From G965214625 sp965214625 (GTDB lineage Bacteria > Pseudomonadota > Gammaproteobacteria > Arenicellales > Poriferihabitantaceae), in the NCBI GenBank assembly GCA_965214625.1, contig OZ243962.1, forward strand, positions 2,852,001 to 2,916,000: a stretch of 64,000 nucleotides of DNA, in the 5' to 3' direction. The notes below the pieces were generated by a model that ran no database searches, was not told the origin of the DNA, and was given only the letters and a program-made list of their open reading frames with translations. Within the stretch, counting starts at the first letter, position 1. Every line of letters starts with the position of its first letter. Positions 35,845-45,138 of the stretch are shown here, piece by piece. The position numbers were made by a program, and so were the translations under genes.

Positions 35845-37377
35845 TTACCATTTGCAGAGCCATTCGTTGTCGACGTCGGGTTGTGGCGGGAAGTGTTCGA
35901 CAAGCAGTTGCTCAAGTGACCGCCTGACGGGGGTCAAAGCGGGATCGAAATACCGGTTGCAATGCTCGTTGGGGTCACACCGGTGGTCAAACAATTCTCC
36001 CCATTGGGGTTGATTGGGATAGATCGTCAGTCGCCACCGGTCGTTGTAGATTGTCTGGTTATAGACATCCTGTCGCACCGAAGGGTGGTATTCTCCGAAA
36101 CTGAACGCCCTGAACGACTCCCCGGCACCCTCGTTGCCGATCAGGGCACACAGGGAAAGACCGTCAAAAGCCCATCGAGCGGGGTCCATCCCCGCTATCT
36201 CCAGAAAAGTCGGTGTCAGGTCGATATGACTGGTCAGCTGATCAACCACGGTGCCGGACGGCAGGGTCGGACCACTCATCAGCATTGAAATTTCGGTCAG
36301 CTGCCGATAAGGCGGAGGGCCTTTATGGAGCAATCCATGCGTACCGAGCAGCTCGCCGTGATCGGAGGTAAACATGACCACGGTGTCCTGTTGGAGCTGT
36401 TTGCCTTCCAGCGCCTGCAAGAGGCGACCGACCCCATCGTCAATCATTTCAATCATGGCGTAGGTATAGGCGATGGCCTTTCTCATCGAGGCGTCGCTGA
36501 TCTGTGCGGTGGTGATCATGGAACCGGTTTCCTGATCTTCTCTCGCGGCCCAGTAAAGTTCCCTGAAACCGGCATCCGTCGGATAAAGTTCGCCATAGTA
36601 TGAAGGCATCCGTGCCAATTCGCCGTCATCGACCCTCGGCAGTGGCATGTCGCGTGGACGATACCGGTTTGCATAGGACCGGGGCGGGGCAAACGGGTGA
36701 TGCGGATCCGGGTAGGAGACAAACAGGAAAAAGGGACTTGTGGCCCTTTCAATGTACTGAACCGCACAGTCGGTAATCCAGGAGTTGTAATGATGTTCCA
36801 CGGGGATGGCGGAACGCCATATTTCGTCGAGGTCATCCGGAGGGGGTTCGGGGGCACTGGTGACCTCAAGTAATGGCTTGTCATCGGGATAATGGGTCGT
36901 CAGCCAGTTGGCATAATGTCCCGCGAGGGCGGCTGTGTCTGCTTCTCCCAGCAACAGGTCGACCGTTTCAAAACCATAATACGGCCCCGTCCATTTTTCG
37001 GCTTCAGGACGTTTCCAGAATGCTCTGGAGTCGGGCATCTGTTTCTCATCAGGGGCCAAAAGCGGTTGAAGGTGGAGTTTTCCGACGCTATGTGTCGCAT
37101 AGCCGGCATTGTTCAGCAGCGAGGGCAGGGTTATCGTATTTTCGGGTAATGCCATGCCGTTCATGATCAACCGGTGATGGCGGGGGTAGAGGCCGGTGAA
37201 CATCGTGGCGCGGCTGGGAGAGCAAATCTGCATTGGCGTGATATGTCGGGCAAATCGCACTCCGTTCGCGGCCAGGGAGTCGATATTCGGTGTCCTGGCA
37301 ACGGGGTTGCCGTAGCAGCCCAAGCTGTCAGCGCGTTGCTGGTCGGTGCAAATCCAGATAATGTTCGGTTTCGACAT
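35845..37377 (-). CDS. Sulfatase (formylglycine-dependent, type I)
   Basis: A 510-residue type I sulfatase without a signal peptide. The metal ligand set starts with DQQRADSLGCYG (about 12-23); the modification site is CSPSRATMFTG (Cys52), where cysteine is turned into formylglycine by an FGE enzyme. TSDHGELLGTHGLLHKG holds further metal and sulfate contacts. It resembles choline-sulfatase and arylsulfatase-like cytosolic enzymes. With a MFS carrier, a D-2-hydroxyacid dehydrogenase and nearby amine catabolism genes, a small organosulfate substrate is plausible but not shown. Confidence 0.9.
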   Translation of the reverse strand: MSKPNIIWICTDQQRADSLGCYGNPVARTPNIDSLAANGVRFARHITPMQICSPSRATMFTGLYPRHHRLIMNGMALPENTITLPSLLNNAGYATHSVGKLHLQPLLAPDEKQMPDSRAFWKRPEAEKWTGPYYGFETVDLLLGEADTAALAGHYANWLTTHYPDDKPLLEVTSAPEPPPDDLDEIWRSAIPVEHHYNSWITDCAVQYIERATSPFFLFVSYPDPHHPFAPPRSYANRYRPRDMPLPRVDDGELARMPSYYGELYPTDAGFRELYWAAREDQETGSMITTAQISDASMRKAIAYTYAMIEMIDDGVGRLLQALEGKQLQQDTVVMFTSDHGELLGTHGLLHKGPPPYRQLTEISMLMSGPTLPSGTVVDQLTSHIDLTPTFLEIAGMDPARWAFDGLSLCALIGNEGAGESFRAFSFGEYHPSVRQDVYNQTIYNDRWRLTIYPNQPQWGELFDHRCDPNEHCNRYFDPALTPVRRSLEQLLVEHFPPQPDVDNEWLCKW

Positions 37378-37452
37378 GGATACGATGACAAATTTCAGGT
37401 AGACAGTTGAATGATAATCGAAAAAATGGATGCATCGGAGGGCGTTAGCTGC

Positions 37453-37665
37453 TTATTCGCCGATTGTATGGAGGGCCGCATCGTACGCGGGAACAGAGCC
37501 CCGAACGGGCCATGAATCAGGAATGTGAAAGTGCGATATCGGCAGTGTTTCATTGTCGGGGACTCCGATCCACGATTTAAGTTCGGCCGTATCCTGATAC
37601 AGGATCCATCCGAAAAATGGCATCATACCAGAGACCGGGCCCTGCTCACAGGACGACAGTTGCAA
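37453..37665 (-). CDS. Small hypothetical ORF
   Basis: A 70-codon frame on the same strand as its neighbours, lying between the dehydrogenase and the sulfatase. It reads MQLSSCEQGPVSGMMPFFGW and ends with PVRGSVPAYDAALHTIGE. Codon choice looks coding-like, but there is no strong ribosome site and I recognise no family. It may be a small gene or the tail of a lost one. Confidence 0.35.
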   Translation of the reverse strand: MQLSSCEQGPVSGMMPFFGWILYQDTAELKSWIGVPDNETLPISHFHIPDSWPVRGSVPAYDAALHTIGE

Positions 37666-37733
37666 ACCGAAAACAGGTCCAGTTAAAGGGGGCAGGGGAT
37701 GGATTGACAGAGACGGACTGACCCGCTGATGCG

Positions 37734-38729
37734 TTATCTTGCCGTCCGGTCCGGTTTGATAGGGTTGATCTGATGAACCGGATTGCCTTGGAAAAAGCGG
37801 ACCAGGTTGTCGATGGCCAATGTGAAGATGGCTTCGGTTGATTCCGGTGTGTTGTAGGCAATGTGCGGCGTCAATATCACGTTGTCTAACTGCATCAGGG
37901 GGTGATCTGTCGCCAGCGGTTCATTGACGAAGACATCCAGCGCGGCGCCGCCAATTCTGCCGGATTGAAGCGCATCCAGTAGTGCCGCTTCGTCAATCAG
38001 TTCTCCCCGTGCGGTATTGATGATCAACATGCCCGGTCTCATTTGCTCGAACGCGGCTTGATTCAGGCATTGTCGAGTGTCTTCGGTGGATGCCAGGTGC
38101 AGTGAAATAACATCGCATTCGGCATACATTTGTTCCAGCGACACGAATTCGACATTGTGCCGCAGTGCCCGGTCCGGATGCATGGTTCGGGTCCAGACCT
38201 TTACCCGCATTCCCAGGGCCTGACAGAGTCGGGAGAATTGGACGCCGATTCCGCCGAAGCCAATCAATCCGATCTGCTTGCCTCGCAGTTGCATTCCATC
38301 GAGTGTTTGATTCCAAAAACCGGTTCGCATCGTCCGGTCCAGCCGGGGCACATGACGGACCAGGGAAAGCAACAGCGCGAGGGTATGTTCAGCGACCGTG
38401 TGATCGGCATAGCCAGGACAGTTGGTGACGACGATGGCCCGTTCACTGGCCTGTTCGATATCGACGAATTTTTCGGCACCGATACCGGTGAACGAAACGA
38501 TACGGAGATTTTTCGCCGCCCTCATGACGGCGCCGGGCAGGTCCCAGCCCAGCAAAATGCCGTCGGCGTCGCGGATTCTTTGCTGATAGATCGAGCGGTT
38601 TCCCGGTCGACCGCAATCAATCCTAAAGTCACTGAATTCCCGCAGGCGATCAAACAGTCGATGGTGTCGTTCGGCTTCTTCCGGGTCGGCATCCGGGTAC
38701 ACGATTTTGGGTCGGCGGTTCATGCTCAC
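37734..38729 (-). CDS. D-2-hydroxyacid dehydrogenase family protein
   Basis: A 331-residue NAD-dependent dehydrogenase. The nucleotide motif GLIGFGGIGVQFSRL lies near 153-167. Catalytic residues are the arginine in INTARGELIDE (about 237-247), the glutamate in VFVNEPLATDHPL and the histidine in LTPHIAYNTPEST. The family interconverts 2-oxo and D-2-hydroxy acids. It is the first gene of a minus-strand group with the sulfatase and MFS carrier and diverges from the Rieske oxygenase. ATG 38723 would remove two residues. Confidence 0.93.
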   Translation of the reverse strand: MSMNRRPKIVYPDADPEEAERHHRLFDRLREFSDFRIDCGRPGNRSIYQQRIRDADGILLGWDLPGAVMRAAKNLRIVSFTGIGAEKFVDIEQASERAIVVTNCPGYADHTVAEHTLALLLSLVRHVPRLDRTMRTGFWNQTLDGMQLRGKQIGLIGFGGIGVQFSRLCQALGMRVKVWTRTMHPDRALRHNVEFVSLEQMYAECDVISLHLASTEDTRQCLNQAAFEQMRPGMLIINTARGELIDEAALLDALQSGRIGGAALDVFVNEPLATDHPLMQLDNVILTPHIAYNTPESTEAIFTLAIDNLVRFFQGNPVHQINPIKPDRTAR

Positions 38730-38763
38730 GGTTGTTGTTGATGAGAGACAATTCAGACTATTG

Positions 38764-38769
38764 TATACT
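38764..38769 (+). promoter_or_regulatory. Possible -10 box for the Rieske oxygenase gene
   Basis: TATACT stands 32 bases before the GTG start. The best -35 (TTGATG at 38738) is 20 bases away, too far for a strong unaided promoter, so activator control is possible. Confidence 0.3.
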
Positions 38770-38801
38770 TGTTTGATCGATTGTTAACTCGGAGAATCAA
38801 G

Positions 38802-39923
38802 GTGAATTCAGCACTACCCGCTTTGCAAAAACCACTTAATGAGACCCCGTCTTGTTCGTATACCCTGTCGTCCAAGTATTATCTTGATGCGGAAATCTTC
38901 GCACTGGAAAAGGAGAAGATTTTCTACCGGACCTGGCAATATGTTGCCCCGGTCGCCGCATTGCCGGAGGTGGGCGACTATGTGACGCTGACCATTTGTG
39001 ATGAGAATATCTTTGTCATCCGTTCCCGGGATGGTTGCCTGCGGGCATTTTACAATGTTTGTCGACATCGAGCGCATCTCTTGCTGAAAGGCTCGGGGAA
39101 TCGGCGCAACGCGATTGTCTGTCCTTATCATGCCTGGAGCTATCACTCAGATGGCCGTTTGCTCAGAGCCCCGATGAGTCATGGACGGGATGGTTTTGAT
39201 GCGTCGGAATTCGGCTTGAAGGCGATTCGTCTGGAGGAATTCTGCGGCTGTGTTTTCGTTAATCTGGATGATCAGGCAGACAGTCTCCAGTCACTTGCCG
39301 GTGCGCTTGAGCAGGACATTCAATCCCGGATACCTCGATTGGATGAATTGCATCTTTGTGGTTCGAATCTGTATGGTGAGACGCGCATCGCGGCAGGATG
39401 GAAAGTGGTGGTCGACAATTATGTCGAGTGCTACCACTGTACGCCTGCACATCCCGATTTTGCTTCCCTGATCGACATGAATGCCTACCAGGTTGATGTT
39501 TTTGACCACTGGTCCCGACAGTTGGGACCCCAGATCAGAAATGACAATTCGGCCTATCCTGTCGACCCGAACGAAGCGTGTCAGGAGTCGGCTTTCTGGT
39601 ATCTGTGGCCGAATACCACATTCGGGATTCTGCCGGGGAGTCTGGAATTTGCCGTTTATGCCATCAGACCCATTGATATGGAATCCTGTCAATTCGAAGG
39701 CGAAATACTCAACGTTGACAAGGCAAACAACCAGGCGAGAGCCGATTACACCGCGAATGTCCTGACTCCGGAAGATATGAGTCTATGTGAATCAGTGCAA
39801 AGAGGATTGAAATCGAAGAGTTATCAACAGGGCCCGTTCATTGTGGATGCCGATCAGATGGGTATCAGCGAGCATGCCCTGCATCATTTTCACCGACTGG
39901 TTCATGATGCGCTCGGCCAGTAG
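38802..39923 (+). CDS. Rieske aromatic-ring-hydroxylating-type oxygenase (GbcA/CntA-like demethylase)
   Basis: A protein of 373 residues. GTG 38802 is chosen because GGAGA lies just upstream (38791-38795). The Rieske cluster ligands are Cys87, His89, Cys107 and His110 (NVCRHRAHL, IVCPYHAW). The mononuclear iron site is in VVVDNYVECYHCTPAHPDF, with Asp205, Glu209, His212 and His217. This DNYxECYHCxxAH form is typical of the group that includes glycine betaine demethylase GbcA and carnitine oxygenase CntA, which release a methyl as formaldehyde or cleave a C-N bond. The exact substrate is unknown. No reductase is adjacent. Confidence 0.9.
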   Translation: MNSALPALQKPLNETPSCSYTLSSKYYLDAEIFALEKEKIFYRTWQYVAPVAALPEVGDYVTLTICDENIFVIRSRDGCLRAFYNVCRHRAHLLLKGSGNRRNAIVCPYHAWSYHSDGRLLRAPMSHGRDGFDASEFGLKAIRLEEFCGCVFVNLDDQADSLQSLAGALEQDIQSRIPRLDELHLCGSNLYGETRIAAGWKVVVDNYVECYHCTPAHPDFASLIDMNAYQVDVFDHWSRQLGPQIRNDNSAYPVDPNEACQESAFWYLWPNTTFGILPGSLEFAVYAIRPIDMESCQFEGEILNVDKANNQARADYTANVLTPEDMSLCESVQRGLKSKSYQQGPFIVDADQMGISEHALHHFHRLVHDALGQ

Positions 39924-40080
39924 GTGCAACAGGGAGGTGATACAGGCCCGATGGACTGTGGACATTTCACGAAAGACGCGGTCGGGTGAACAATACGCCC
40001 TGCGACCGGTGAGATTGCCTGCTTTGCTGACCGGTAGGTATCGCATTAAGGTTGATTTTTCAGCACACTAACGGATCAGC

Positions 40081-41001
40081 ATGAAAATAGCCGTTATTGG
40101 GGCCGGTGCGATGGGGTCGTTGTATGCGGCCCTGCTGGTTGAGAACGGTCATCAGGTCTGGGCAATTGACCTTTGGAAAGCGCATCTTGAGGCGATACAA
40201 AAGCACGGTCTTCGAATAAAAAACAACCGCGGTGAACGGGTTGTAAGGGGCATCAGGGTCGCTGTCGACGTTGACCCTGTCACACAGTGTGATCTGGTGA
40301 TTATTGCCACCAAGGCATCCGCTGTGGCGGCGGTGGCGAAACGGATCGCACCGTTGGTTAAGAGACACACGTTGATCCTGACGATACAAAATGGACTGGG
40401 TGTGGGAGAGCGGATCAAGCAGTATCTTCCGGCGAATAATTTGTTGCTGGGTGTTGCCCAAGGGTTCGGTGCGGTGGTGATAGCACCCGGATTGATCCAG
40501 CATGCCAATATGAACCTGATCCGGATTGGTGCGATGAACGGGGGCGCGGATGCGGAACTGGAGCGCATAGTGGCTATTTGGAGGCAGGCGGGTTTTCATG
40601 CGCAAGCTTATGAAGATATCAATCAATTGATCTGGGAAAAATTCATCTGTAATGTAACCTTCAGTGCGCCATGTACTGTTTTCAATTGCACCGTGGGTGC
40701 GTTAATGGCGGATCCGGCCTCTTGGAAAATAGGGCTTCGTTGTGGATTTGAGGCCTATGAAGCGGGTCGTCGAAAAGGCGTCAATCTGAGTTTTGTCGAT
40801 CCTGAAAAATATGTCACTGAATTTGGAAACAAGTTGCTGGCAGCGAGACCGTCCATGCTGCTGGATCATATGGCGGCCCGACGGTCGGAAATCGATGCCA
40901 TCAATGGCATGGTTCCGGTCATTGCGGCGCAGGTGGGGACTGAAGCCCCTTACAATGCGGTGATGACTGAAATAGTCAGAGACAGGGAGGCGCGGTTTTG
41001 A
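40081..41001 (+). CDS. Ketopantoate reductase family (ApbA/PanE-like) oxidoreductase
   Basis: A 306-residue protein with the N-terminal NADP motif KIAVIGAGAMGSLYAALL (2-19), VIIATKASA (about 74-82) and the catalytic lysine region INQLIWEKFICNVTFSA (about 180-196), followed by the helical C-terminal domain. The family reduces 2-oxo acids such as ketopantoate. The gene overlaps the RraA-like gene by four bases and follows the Rieske oxygenase by 157 bases, so a catabolic role is more likely than pantothenate synthesis (inference). Confidence 0.9.
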   Translation: MKIAVIGAGAMGSLYAALLVENGHQVWAIDLWKAHLEAIQKHGLRIKNNRGERVVRGIRVAVDVDPVTQCDLVIIATKASAVAAVAKRIAPLVKRHTLILTIQNGLGVGERIKQYLPANNLLLGVAQGFGAVVIAPGLIQHANMNLIRIGAMNGGADAELERIVAIWRQAGFHAQAYEDINQLIWEKFICNVTFSAPCTVFNCTVGALMADPASWKIGLRCGFEAYEAGRRKGVNLSFVDPEKYVTEFGNKLLAARPSMLLDHMAARRSEIDAINGMVPVIAAQVGTEAPYNAVMTEIVRDREARF

Positions 41002-41504
41002 CTGCCTTGAAGTGCAATGGACATGCTTCCGCCTATAAAACGGCTGATCTGTCTGATCAACACGGAAAGTCTGTCCAGGTTGCCACTCCGGGGTTGGCTG
41101 ATTTCGGTGGGCGTCGCTCCTTTCATGGTCTTATCGAGACACTCAAGGTGGATGCGGATTTTCTGTTGGTCAAGCAGATGCTGCAAACCCATGGCGGCAA
41201 TAAAGTGTTGGTCATTGATGCAGCCGGTTCGCTGCAGTATGCGATGTTGGGTGACAAGCTCGCTTCGACGGCCATTGAGAATCAATGGAATGGCCTTGTC
41301 ATCAACGGTTGTATCCGTGATTCCGAAACGATTGGGCAATTGCCTCTTGGGGTAAAAGCCATTGCGACCTGTCCGGTCAAGCCGGCACAGGACGGCGCAG
41401 GTGAATCGAATATTCCAGTGACATTTGCCGGCGTGACGTTTTGCCCCGGCCAGTATGTCTATGCGGATGTAGACGGAATACTCGTTAGTGCATTCGAGCT
41501 TTAA
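40998..41504 (+). CDS. RraA / HMG-aldolase family protein
   Basis: A 168-residue protein with the RraA fold. GGNKVLVIDAAGSLQYAMLGDKLA (about 66-89) and GCIRDSETIGQLPLGVKAI (about 101-119) are the family signatures. The Arg-Asp pair in GCIRDS and the phosphate-like loop are typical of the class II aldolases acting on HMG or oxaloacetate; regulators of RNase E share the fold. The TTG at 40998 overlaps the previous stop (TTGA). The pairing with a ketopantoate-reductase-like gene favours a metabolic aldolase or decarboxylase rather than an RNase E regulator (inference). Confidence 0.88.
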   Translation: MTALKCNGHASAYKTADLSDQHGKSVQVATPGLADFGGRRSFHGLIETLKVDADFLLVKQMLQTHGGNKVLVIDAAGSLQYAMLGDKLASTAIENQWNGLVINGCIRDSETIGQLPLGVKAIATCPVKPAQDGAGESNIPVTFAGVTFCPGQYVYADVDGILVSAFEL

Positions 41505-41576
41505 CCGGATGGCTCACGTTTTTTACCGCCCCGGGGACGATATGGCGGTATTTGGAAAAGGGAGCGATCAAGTTAT

Positions 41577-42106
41577 TTATCGGTCCTGCCGGTCAATCTG
41601 TTCCCGTGTGGACAGTGAGCCGACAAACACCGTGTCGTGATGCCATTGCAAGAACTCTGCACTGGGCAGGTCATCGTCACTATCCGGCAAAGAGGCCGCC
41701 TTGGTATGAAAGCGTTTCAGAGAGTCAGTGGAACCCTTCCCGGTTGCGGAAGCCGACACCCCTATCTTCCTTCGTTCCGGAGACAGGGTAAAGGCACCAT
41801 AATCGAATAATCTATGGTGGAGTGCGCAAAGTGAAAGTGCATTGCGGACTTGGTCGGGGCCTTGTGCGCAATGCCATTTGATATGAGCAGCTTCCAGGCC
41901 GATTGGCGGGTTGTTGTCCAGGCGAGCCGAAAAAGAGCATACAGAGCACACTGGTGATTATAAATAGATCGGATCATGTCCTGGTGGGCAGTTTGAGGGT
42001 TGGCGCTTTGTCGGTCTGAAAACCCTGTCGAATCCTCTGAATCGTGAGACTCGCCAAGTTCGAGATAAAAATCTGTTTTCACTCTTTTTTGCGATATGGA
42101 TTGCAT
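41577..42106 (-). pseudogene. Frameshifted, truncated HNH endonuclease remnant (SBD-type restriction nuclease)
   Basis: Two minus frames join into one HNH nuclease. The first (42106 to about 41935) ends with HQDMIRSIYNHQCA. The second (about 41951-41577) has CSFSARLDNNPPIG, LEAAHIKWHCAQGPDQ and NALSLCALHHRLFDYGAFTL, the HNH core with its metal histidines. Joining them at the CxxC knuckle near 41940 restores a standard zinc finger. The N-terminal DNA-recognition domain is missing. The AAHIKWH / LCxLHHxLFDxGAF pattern is that of HNH enzymes with sulfur-recognition (SBD) domains, which restrict phosphorothioated DNA. The remnant is clear; the SBD assignment is inference. Confidence 0.7.
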
Positions 42107-42464
42107 CTGCTTGGAATCGGTCCCAGGCTCATGCAGACAGAAGTATAACCTGCCACTCGGTATATTCGGACAACATGTTCATTGCCAACGCGGTGCTGCC
42201 CTGAAGCGGTTTCAAAATGCATGAACTGTAAAATCGCCTCAGAAGGGCCACATTATGACTCTGGAAAATTGATCTTGGTCCCGCAAGGCGTGAGATGACA
42301 ATGCGCAACCGATCCTGCCTTGTGGTCATTGATTCGCAATATTACGATTTTGCTCTATACTTCGGTGAATCAGGTAACGCATTCAGATAAACCGAGAAAC
42401 AGGATTTGCAGCCCGTTTTCATTAGTCATGCTGATGTGCTTGTCCTGTTCCATGAGACATCAAT
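42107..42464. other. Intergenic stretch
   Basis: No gene recognised. It may hold the lost N-terminal part of the dead HNH gene (minus strand) and the promoter of the acyltransferase gene; neither can be shown from the sequence. Confidence 0.45.
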
Positions 42465-43394
42465 GTGTCCCTTGCCATGAAAACACTCAAATGCTACAAC
42501 GTGCTCAGATATTGTGGCTTCAGGGTAGGGATCGGTGTACTGCGTCTGTTTTCTTTGTTGCCGCTTCCGCTGATTTATCTGATCAGCATCATTGTCGGAG
42601 AGATGGTTTTTGTGTTTCACCGGTCGCGGCGACAGGTCACAATACGTAATCTCAGGGCTTGTTTCACTGATAAATCCGACCGGCAGATTAGGCGCATGGC
42701 GCGAAAACACTTTATCGTCCTGGTTTGTGCCATTTTGGCGAGTGGCATTGCGTGGTGGGCCAGCAAGCGGCGACTGGAACGACTGACCCGGTTTCGAAAC
42801 AAGCAGGTCTACGACACGCTTTTATCCCGTGGGAGAAACATCATATTGCTGGCTCCCCACTTTGCGGCTCTGGAGTATGGCGGCGTCCGGCTGTCCTGTG
42901 AACGACCCTTGGTCAGCATGTATCAGATCAATCAGAATCCACTGTTGAATGCATCGATCAAGGCTTACCGGTCTCGCTTCGGTCTCGTCCAATTCAGCAG
43001 CAAGGAGCCGATACGGCGGATGATACGGCTTATCAAAGAAGGCAAGCCCTTTTATTATCTGCCGGATCAGGATCCAGGAAGAAATAAGGGTGTCTTTGTG
43101 CCGTTTTTCCAAATACCCACGGCCACTTTCCCGGTATTGGGCAAGATAGCCAAACTCACAGATGCGTCGGTGGTACCCTGTATGACGCGATTGCTCCCCT
43201 GGGGCCGCGGATACGAAGTGATTTTTGATCAACCACTGGCGGATTTTCCGCTTGGTGATGCCGAGCAAGATACGATGACAATGAACCGGGCCATTGAAGC
43301 GCTGATCGAGCATGCGCCAGAACAATATTTTTGGTCGCACAGGCGATTTAAGACCAGACCGCCCGGGGATCCGGATTTTTATTCGCGCAACTGA
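42465..43394 (+). CDS. HtrB/LpxL-family acyltransferase (first of two)
   Basis: A 309-residue protein from GTG 42465, or 305 from the ATG at 42477. An N-terminal hydrophobic segment (about 20-45) anchors it to the inner membrane. The catalytic HX4E motif is in LLAPHFAALEYGG (about 126-138); YLPDQDPGRNKGVFVPFF is the second signature. Family members add a secondary acyl chain to lipid A from acyl-ACP. It is followed by a homologue on the same strand. Which chain or step each performs cannot be told. Confidence 0.9.
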   Translation: MSLAMKTLKCYNVLRYCGFRVGIGVLRLFSLLPLPLIYLISIIVGEMVFVFHRSRRQVTIRNLRACFTDKSDRQIRRMARKHFIVLVCAILASGIAWWASKRRLERLTRFRNKQVYDTLLSRGRNIILLAPHFAALEYGGVRLSCERPLVSMYQINQNPLLNASIKAYRSRFGLVQFSSKEPIRRMIRLIKEGKPFYYLPDQDPGRNKGVFVPFFQIPTATFPVLGKIAKLTDASVVPCMTRLLPWGRGYEVIFDQPLADFPLGDAEQDTMTMNRAIEALIEHAPEQYFWSHRRFKTRPPGDPDFYSRN

Positions 43395-43463
43395 GACCGC
43401 TTTCGTGACGACGCCTGTCTTTGATTCAGCACGATCAAGCAAACAATTGAAAGATTGATAACC

Positions 43464-44420
43464 ATGCAGCAGCCGACAAGGAAGCCCCCCGTGTTTCGGA
43501 TCACCTTGTGTTCTCCGAAATACTGGACAACATGGGGTCTGTTTTTTTGCCTGTGGGTCGTACAGTGGTTTCCTCGAAAATGGATCATGAGGGTTGGGGC
43601 CTGGGTTGGCGATCAAATGAGAATGCGCAACCCAAAACGCCGGGCCATTGTTCAGACCAACCTGCGTCTTTGTTTTCCTGAATTAAGTGAGACTGAACGT
43701 ACTGCAATCATGGTTGAGCATTATCGGACGTTTGGCGCGACGTTGTTGGATATGGGGACTTTGTGGTGGGGGTCTCCCAAAAAACTGGCGCGAGTGATCG
43801 TGCATCATGACGGGGCCGGTTATCAGGCAATGGCCAGAACGAAAAAAGTGATCCTGTTTACGCCTCACGTGGTGGGCATTGATGCAGGCGGGATTGCGAT
43901 TTCAACAAGGGGGTTAATCGTGTCAATGATGAAGCAGGACAAGAACGATTTGATCACGCTCAAATTGTATCAGTGCCGAACCCGGTTTAATGCCCCCAGT
44001 CTGTTGTTGAGAGAGCAGGGATTACGGCACCTGATTACCGGAATCAGGGCGGGACGCGTGGGTTACTACATGCCGGATGAAGATTTCGGCGAGACCAAAT
44101 ATACCGAGTTTGTTCCTTTTTTCGGCGTACAAAAATCGACCTTGTCGATGCTCGGGAGAATATGCCGATTAAGTGGTGCAATCGCGGTGCCGTGTACCAC
44201 CCGACTTGACCTGGAGACGGGAGTGTATCACTTCATCGTGTCGGACCCGGTTGAACATTTTCCGTCCGGTTCTGCCAGGGAAGATGCGGTCAGGATGAAT
44301 CAGATGCTGGAAAGCATGATTCGTCGATCGCCGGCACAATACATGTGGACCTTCAAATGGTTTAAAACACGTCCCGGAGATGGCCGGTCACCCTACCTGG
44401 AAACCACCCCTCAGCAATAG
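43464..44420 (+). CDS. HtrB/LpxL-family acyltransferase (second of two)
   Basis: A 318-residue paralogue of the previous gene, with the ATG at 43464. It has one N-terminal hydrophobic segment, the catalytic HX4D form in FTPHVVGIDAGG (about 131-142), and YYMPDEDFGETKYTEFVPFF. It probably also acylates lipid A or a related glycolipid. The pair resembles lpxL-lpxM. Its 3' end is followed within 10 bases by a decayed transposase, which marks an old insertion edge. Confidence 0.9.
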   Translation: MQQPTRKPPVFRITLCSPKYWTTWGLFFCLWVVQWFPRKWIMRVGAWVGDQMRMRNPKRRAIVQTNLRLCFPELSETERTAIMVEHYRTFGATLLDMGTLWWGSPKKLARVIVHHDGAGYQAMARTKKVILFTPHVVGIDAGGIAISTRGLIVSMMKQDKNDLITLKLYQCRTRFNAPSLLLREQGLRHLITGIRAGRVGYYMPDEDFGETKYTEFVPFFGVQKSTLSMLGRICRLSGAIAVPCTTRLDLETGVYHFIVSDPVEHFPSGSAREDAVRMNQMLESMIRRSPAQYMWTFKWFKTRPGDGRSPYLETTPQQ

Positions 44421-44429
44421 CCGGGAAGA

Positions 44430-44745
44430 TGACCACTACCGTACACAAGTTGCGCGAGCAGCAGGATATCCGCCTCGGTATCGCGCCGGGCAAAGGCATT
44501 GGCGGGCGATCCCCGGCGATCAGCCGGGTCACCTGGGAACGGGACCGGTCGCTGACCTTCTCACAGAACCCCTTGACGACCCCCGGTCAGCCTTGCCAAG
44601 GGCGCCATAGCCCCGCTGCCGCAGGGTCTCGTCGAGCCATTGATCGATCGCTTCGCGGGACGGGGGATAAAGTCAAAGGGAGCGTGTCGGCCACGAAGGC
44701 CCGGATTTCTTCCACGGTGGGTAAACGGGGTGGGTGCAGGGTCAT
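44430..44745 (-). pseudogene. N-terminal remnant of an integrase-core (DDE) transposase, multiply frameshifted
   Basis: The minus strand starts at an ATG (44745) behind GGAG and reads MTLHPPRLPTVEEIRAF. Other frames then give RGYGALGKADRG, VKGFCEKVSDRSRSQVTRLI and FARRDTEADILLLAQL. These segments occur in this order in the N-terminal part of common integrase-core transposases, which end this region with SGYSRQQLTRLI and YTxADIxLLA-type motifs. At least three frame changes separate them. The catalytic core is missing, cut near 44430 beside the acyltransferase stop. Confidence 0.65.
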
Positions 44746-45138
44746 GATCATTCTCCAATGATCCCAAAAACCCCACCTTGAGGCTCGCTTTCCGTTGGAA
44801 ATACATCCTATTGGTCAGGCTCATGTTCCGTTGAACAACTCTAGTGTTTGATAATGGTCTAAAGATGGTGTATTCTCCATTTTATGCATGAAGTACCTTC
44901 TCATTAAATAACATCAATAACGGCGAGTTAGCATCAATCATGTACCCACGTAGTCCCCTGAGGGGCTTGTTTTTGTCCATTGACTCTGGATGGCATGTAT
45001 CCCTGTAATGCAGACGATTTCTTTTCATCGTAGGCCGTCGTATCCAGATTTCAGTGCAGATAAGGAAAAACCCCGTGGGGCAAGGTTACCTGCTGCCTAC
45101 ACTCATCATAGCCGCTTATACCTAACAGGAGATTCAGT
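44746..45138. other. Intergenic stretch before the BCCT operon
   Basis: No gene recognised. A short CCCC-TGA-GGGG hairpin at 44955-44965 followed by a T-rich tract (CTTGTTTTTG) could be a weak terminator. Remains of the transposase's own end may lie around 44750-44900 but no inverted repeat was identified. Confidence 0.4.

Noticed and set aside
44955..44975. CCCC-TGA-GGGG hairpin with T-rich tail as a firm terminator
   Set aside because: Only four base pairs with a three-base loop and an interrupted T-run; no gene ends close upstream on that strand.
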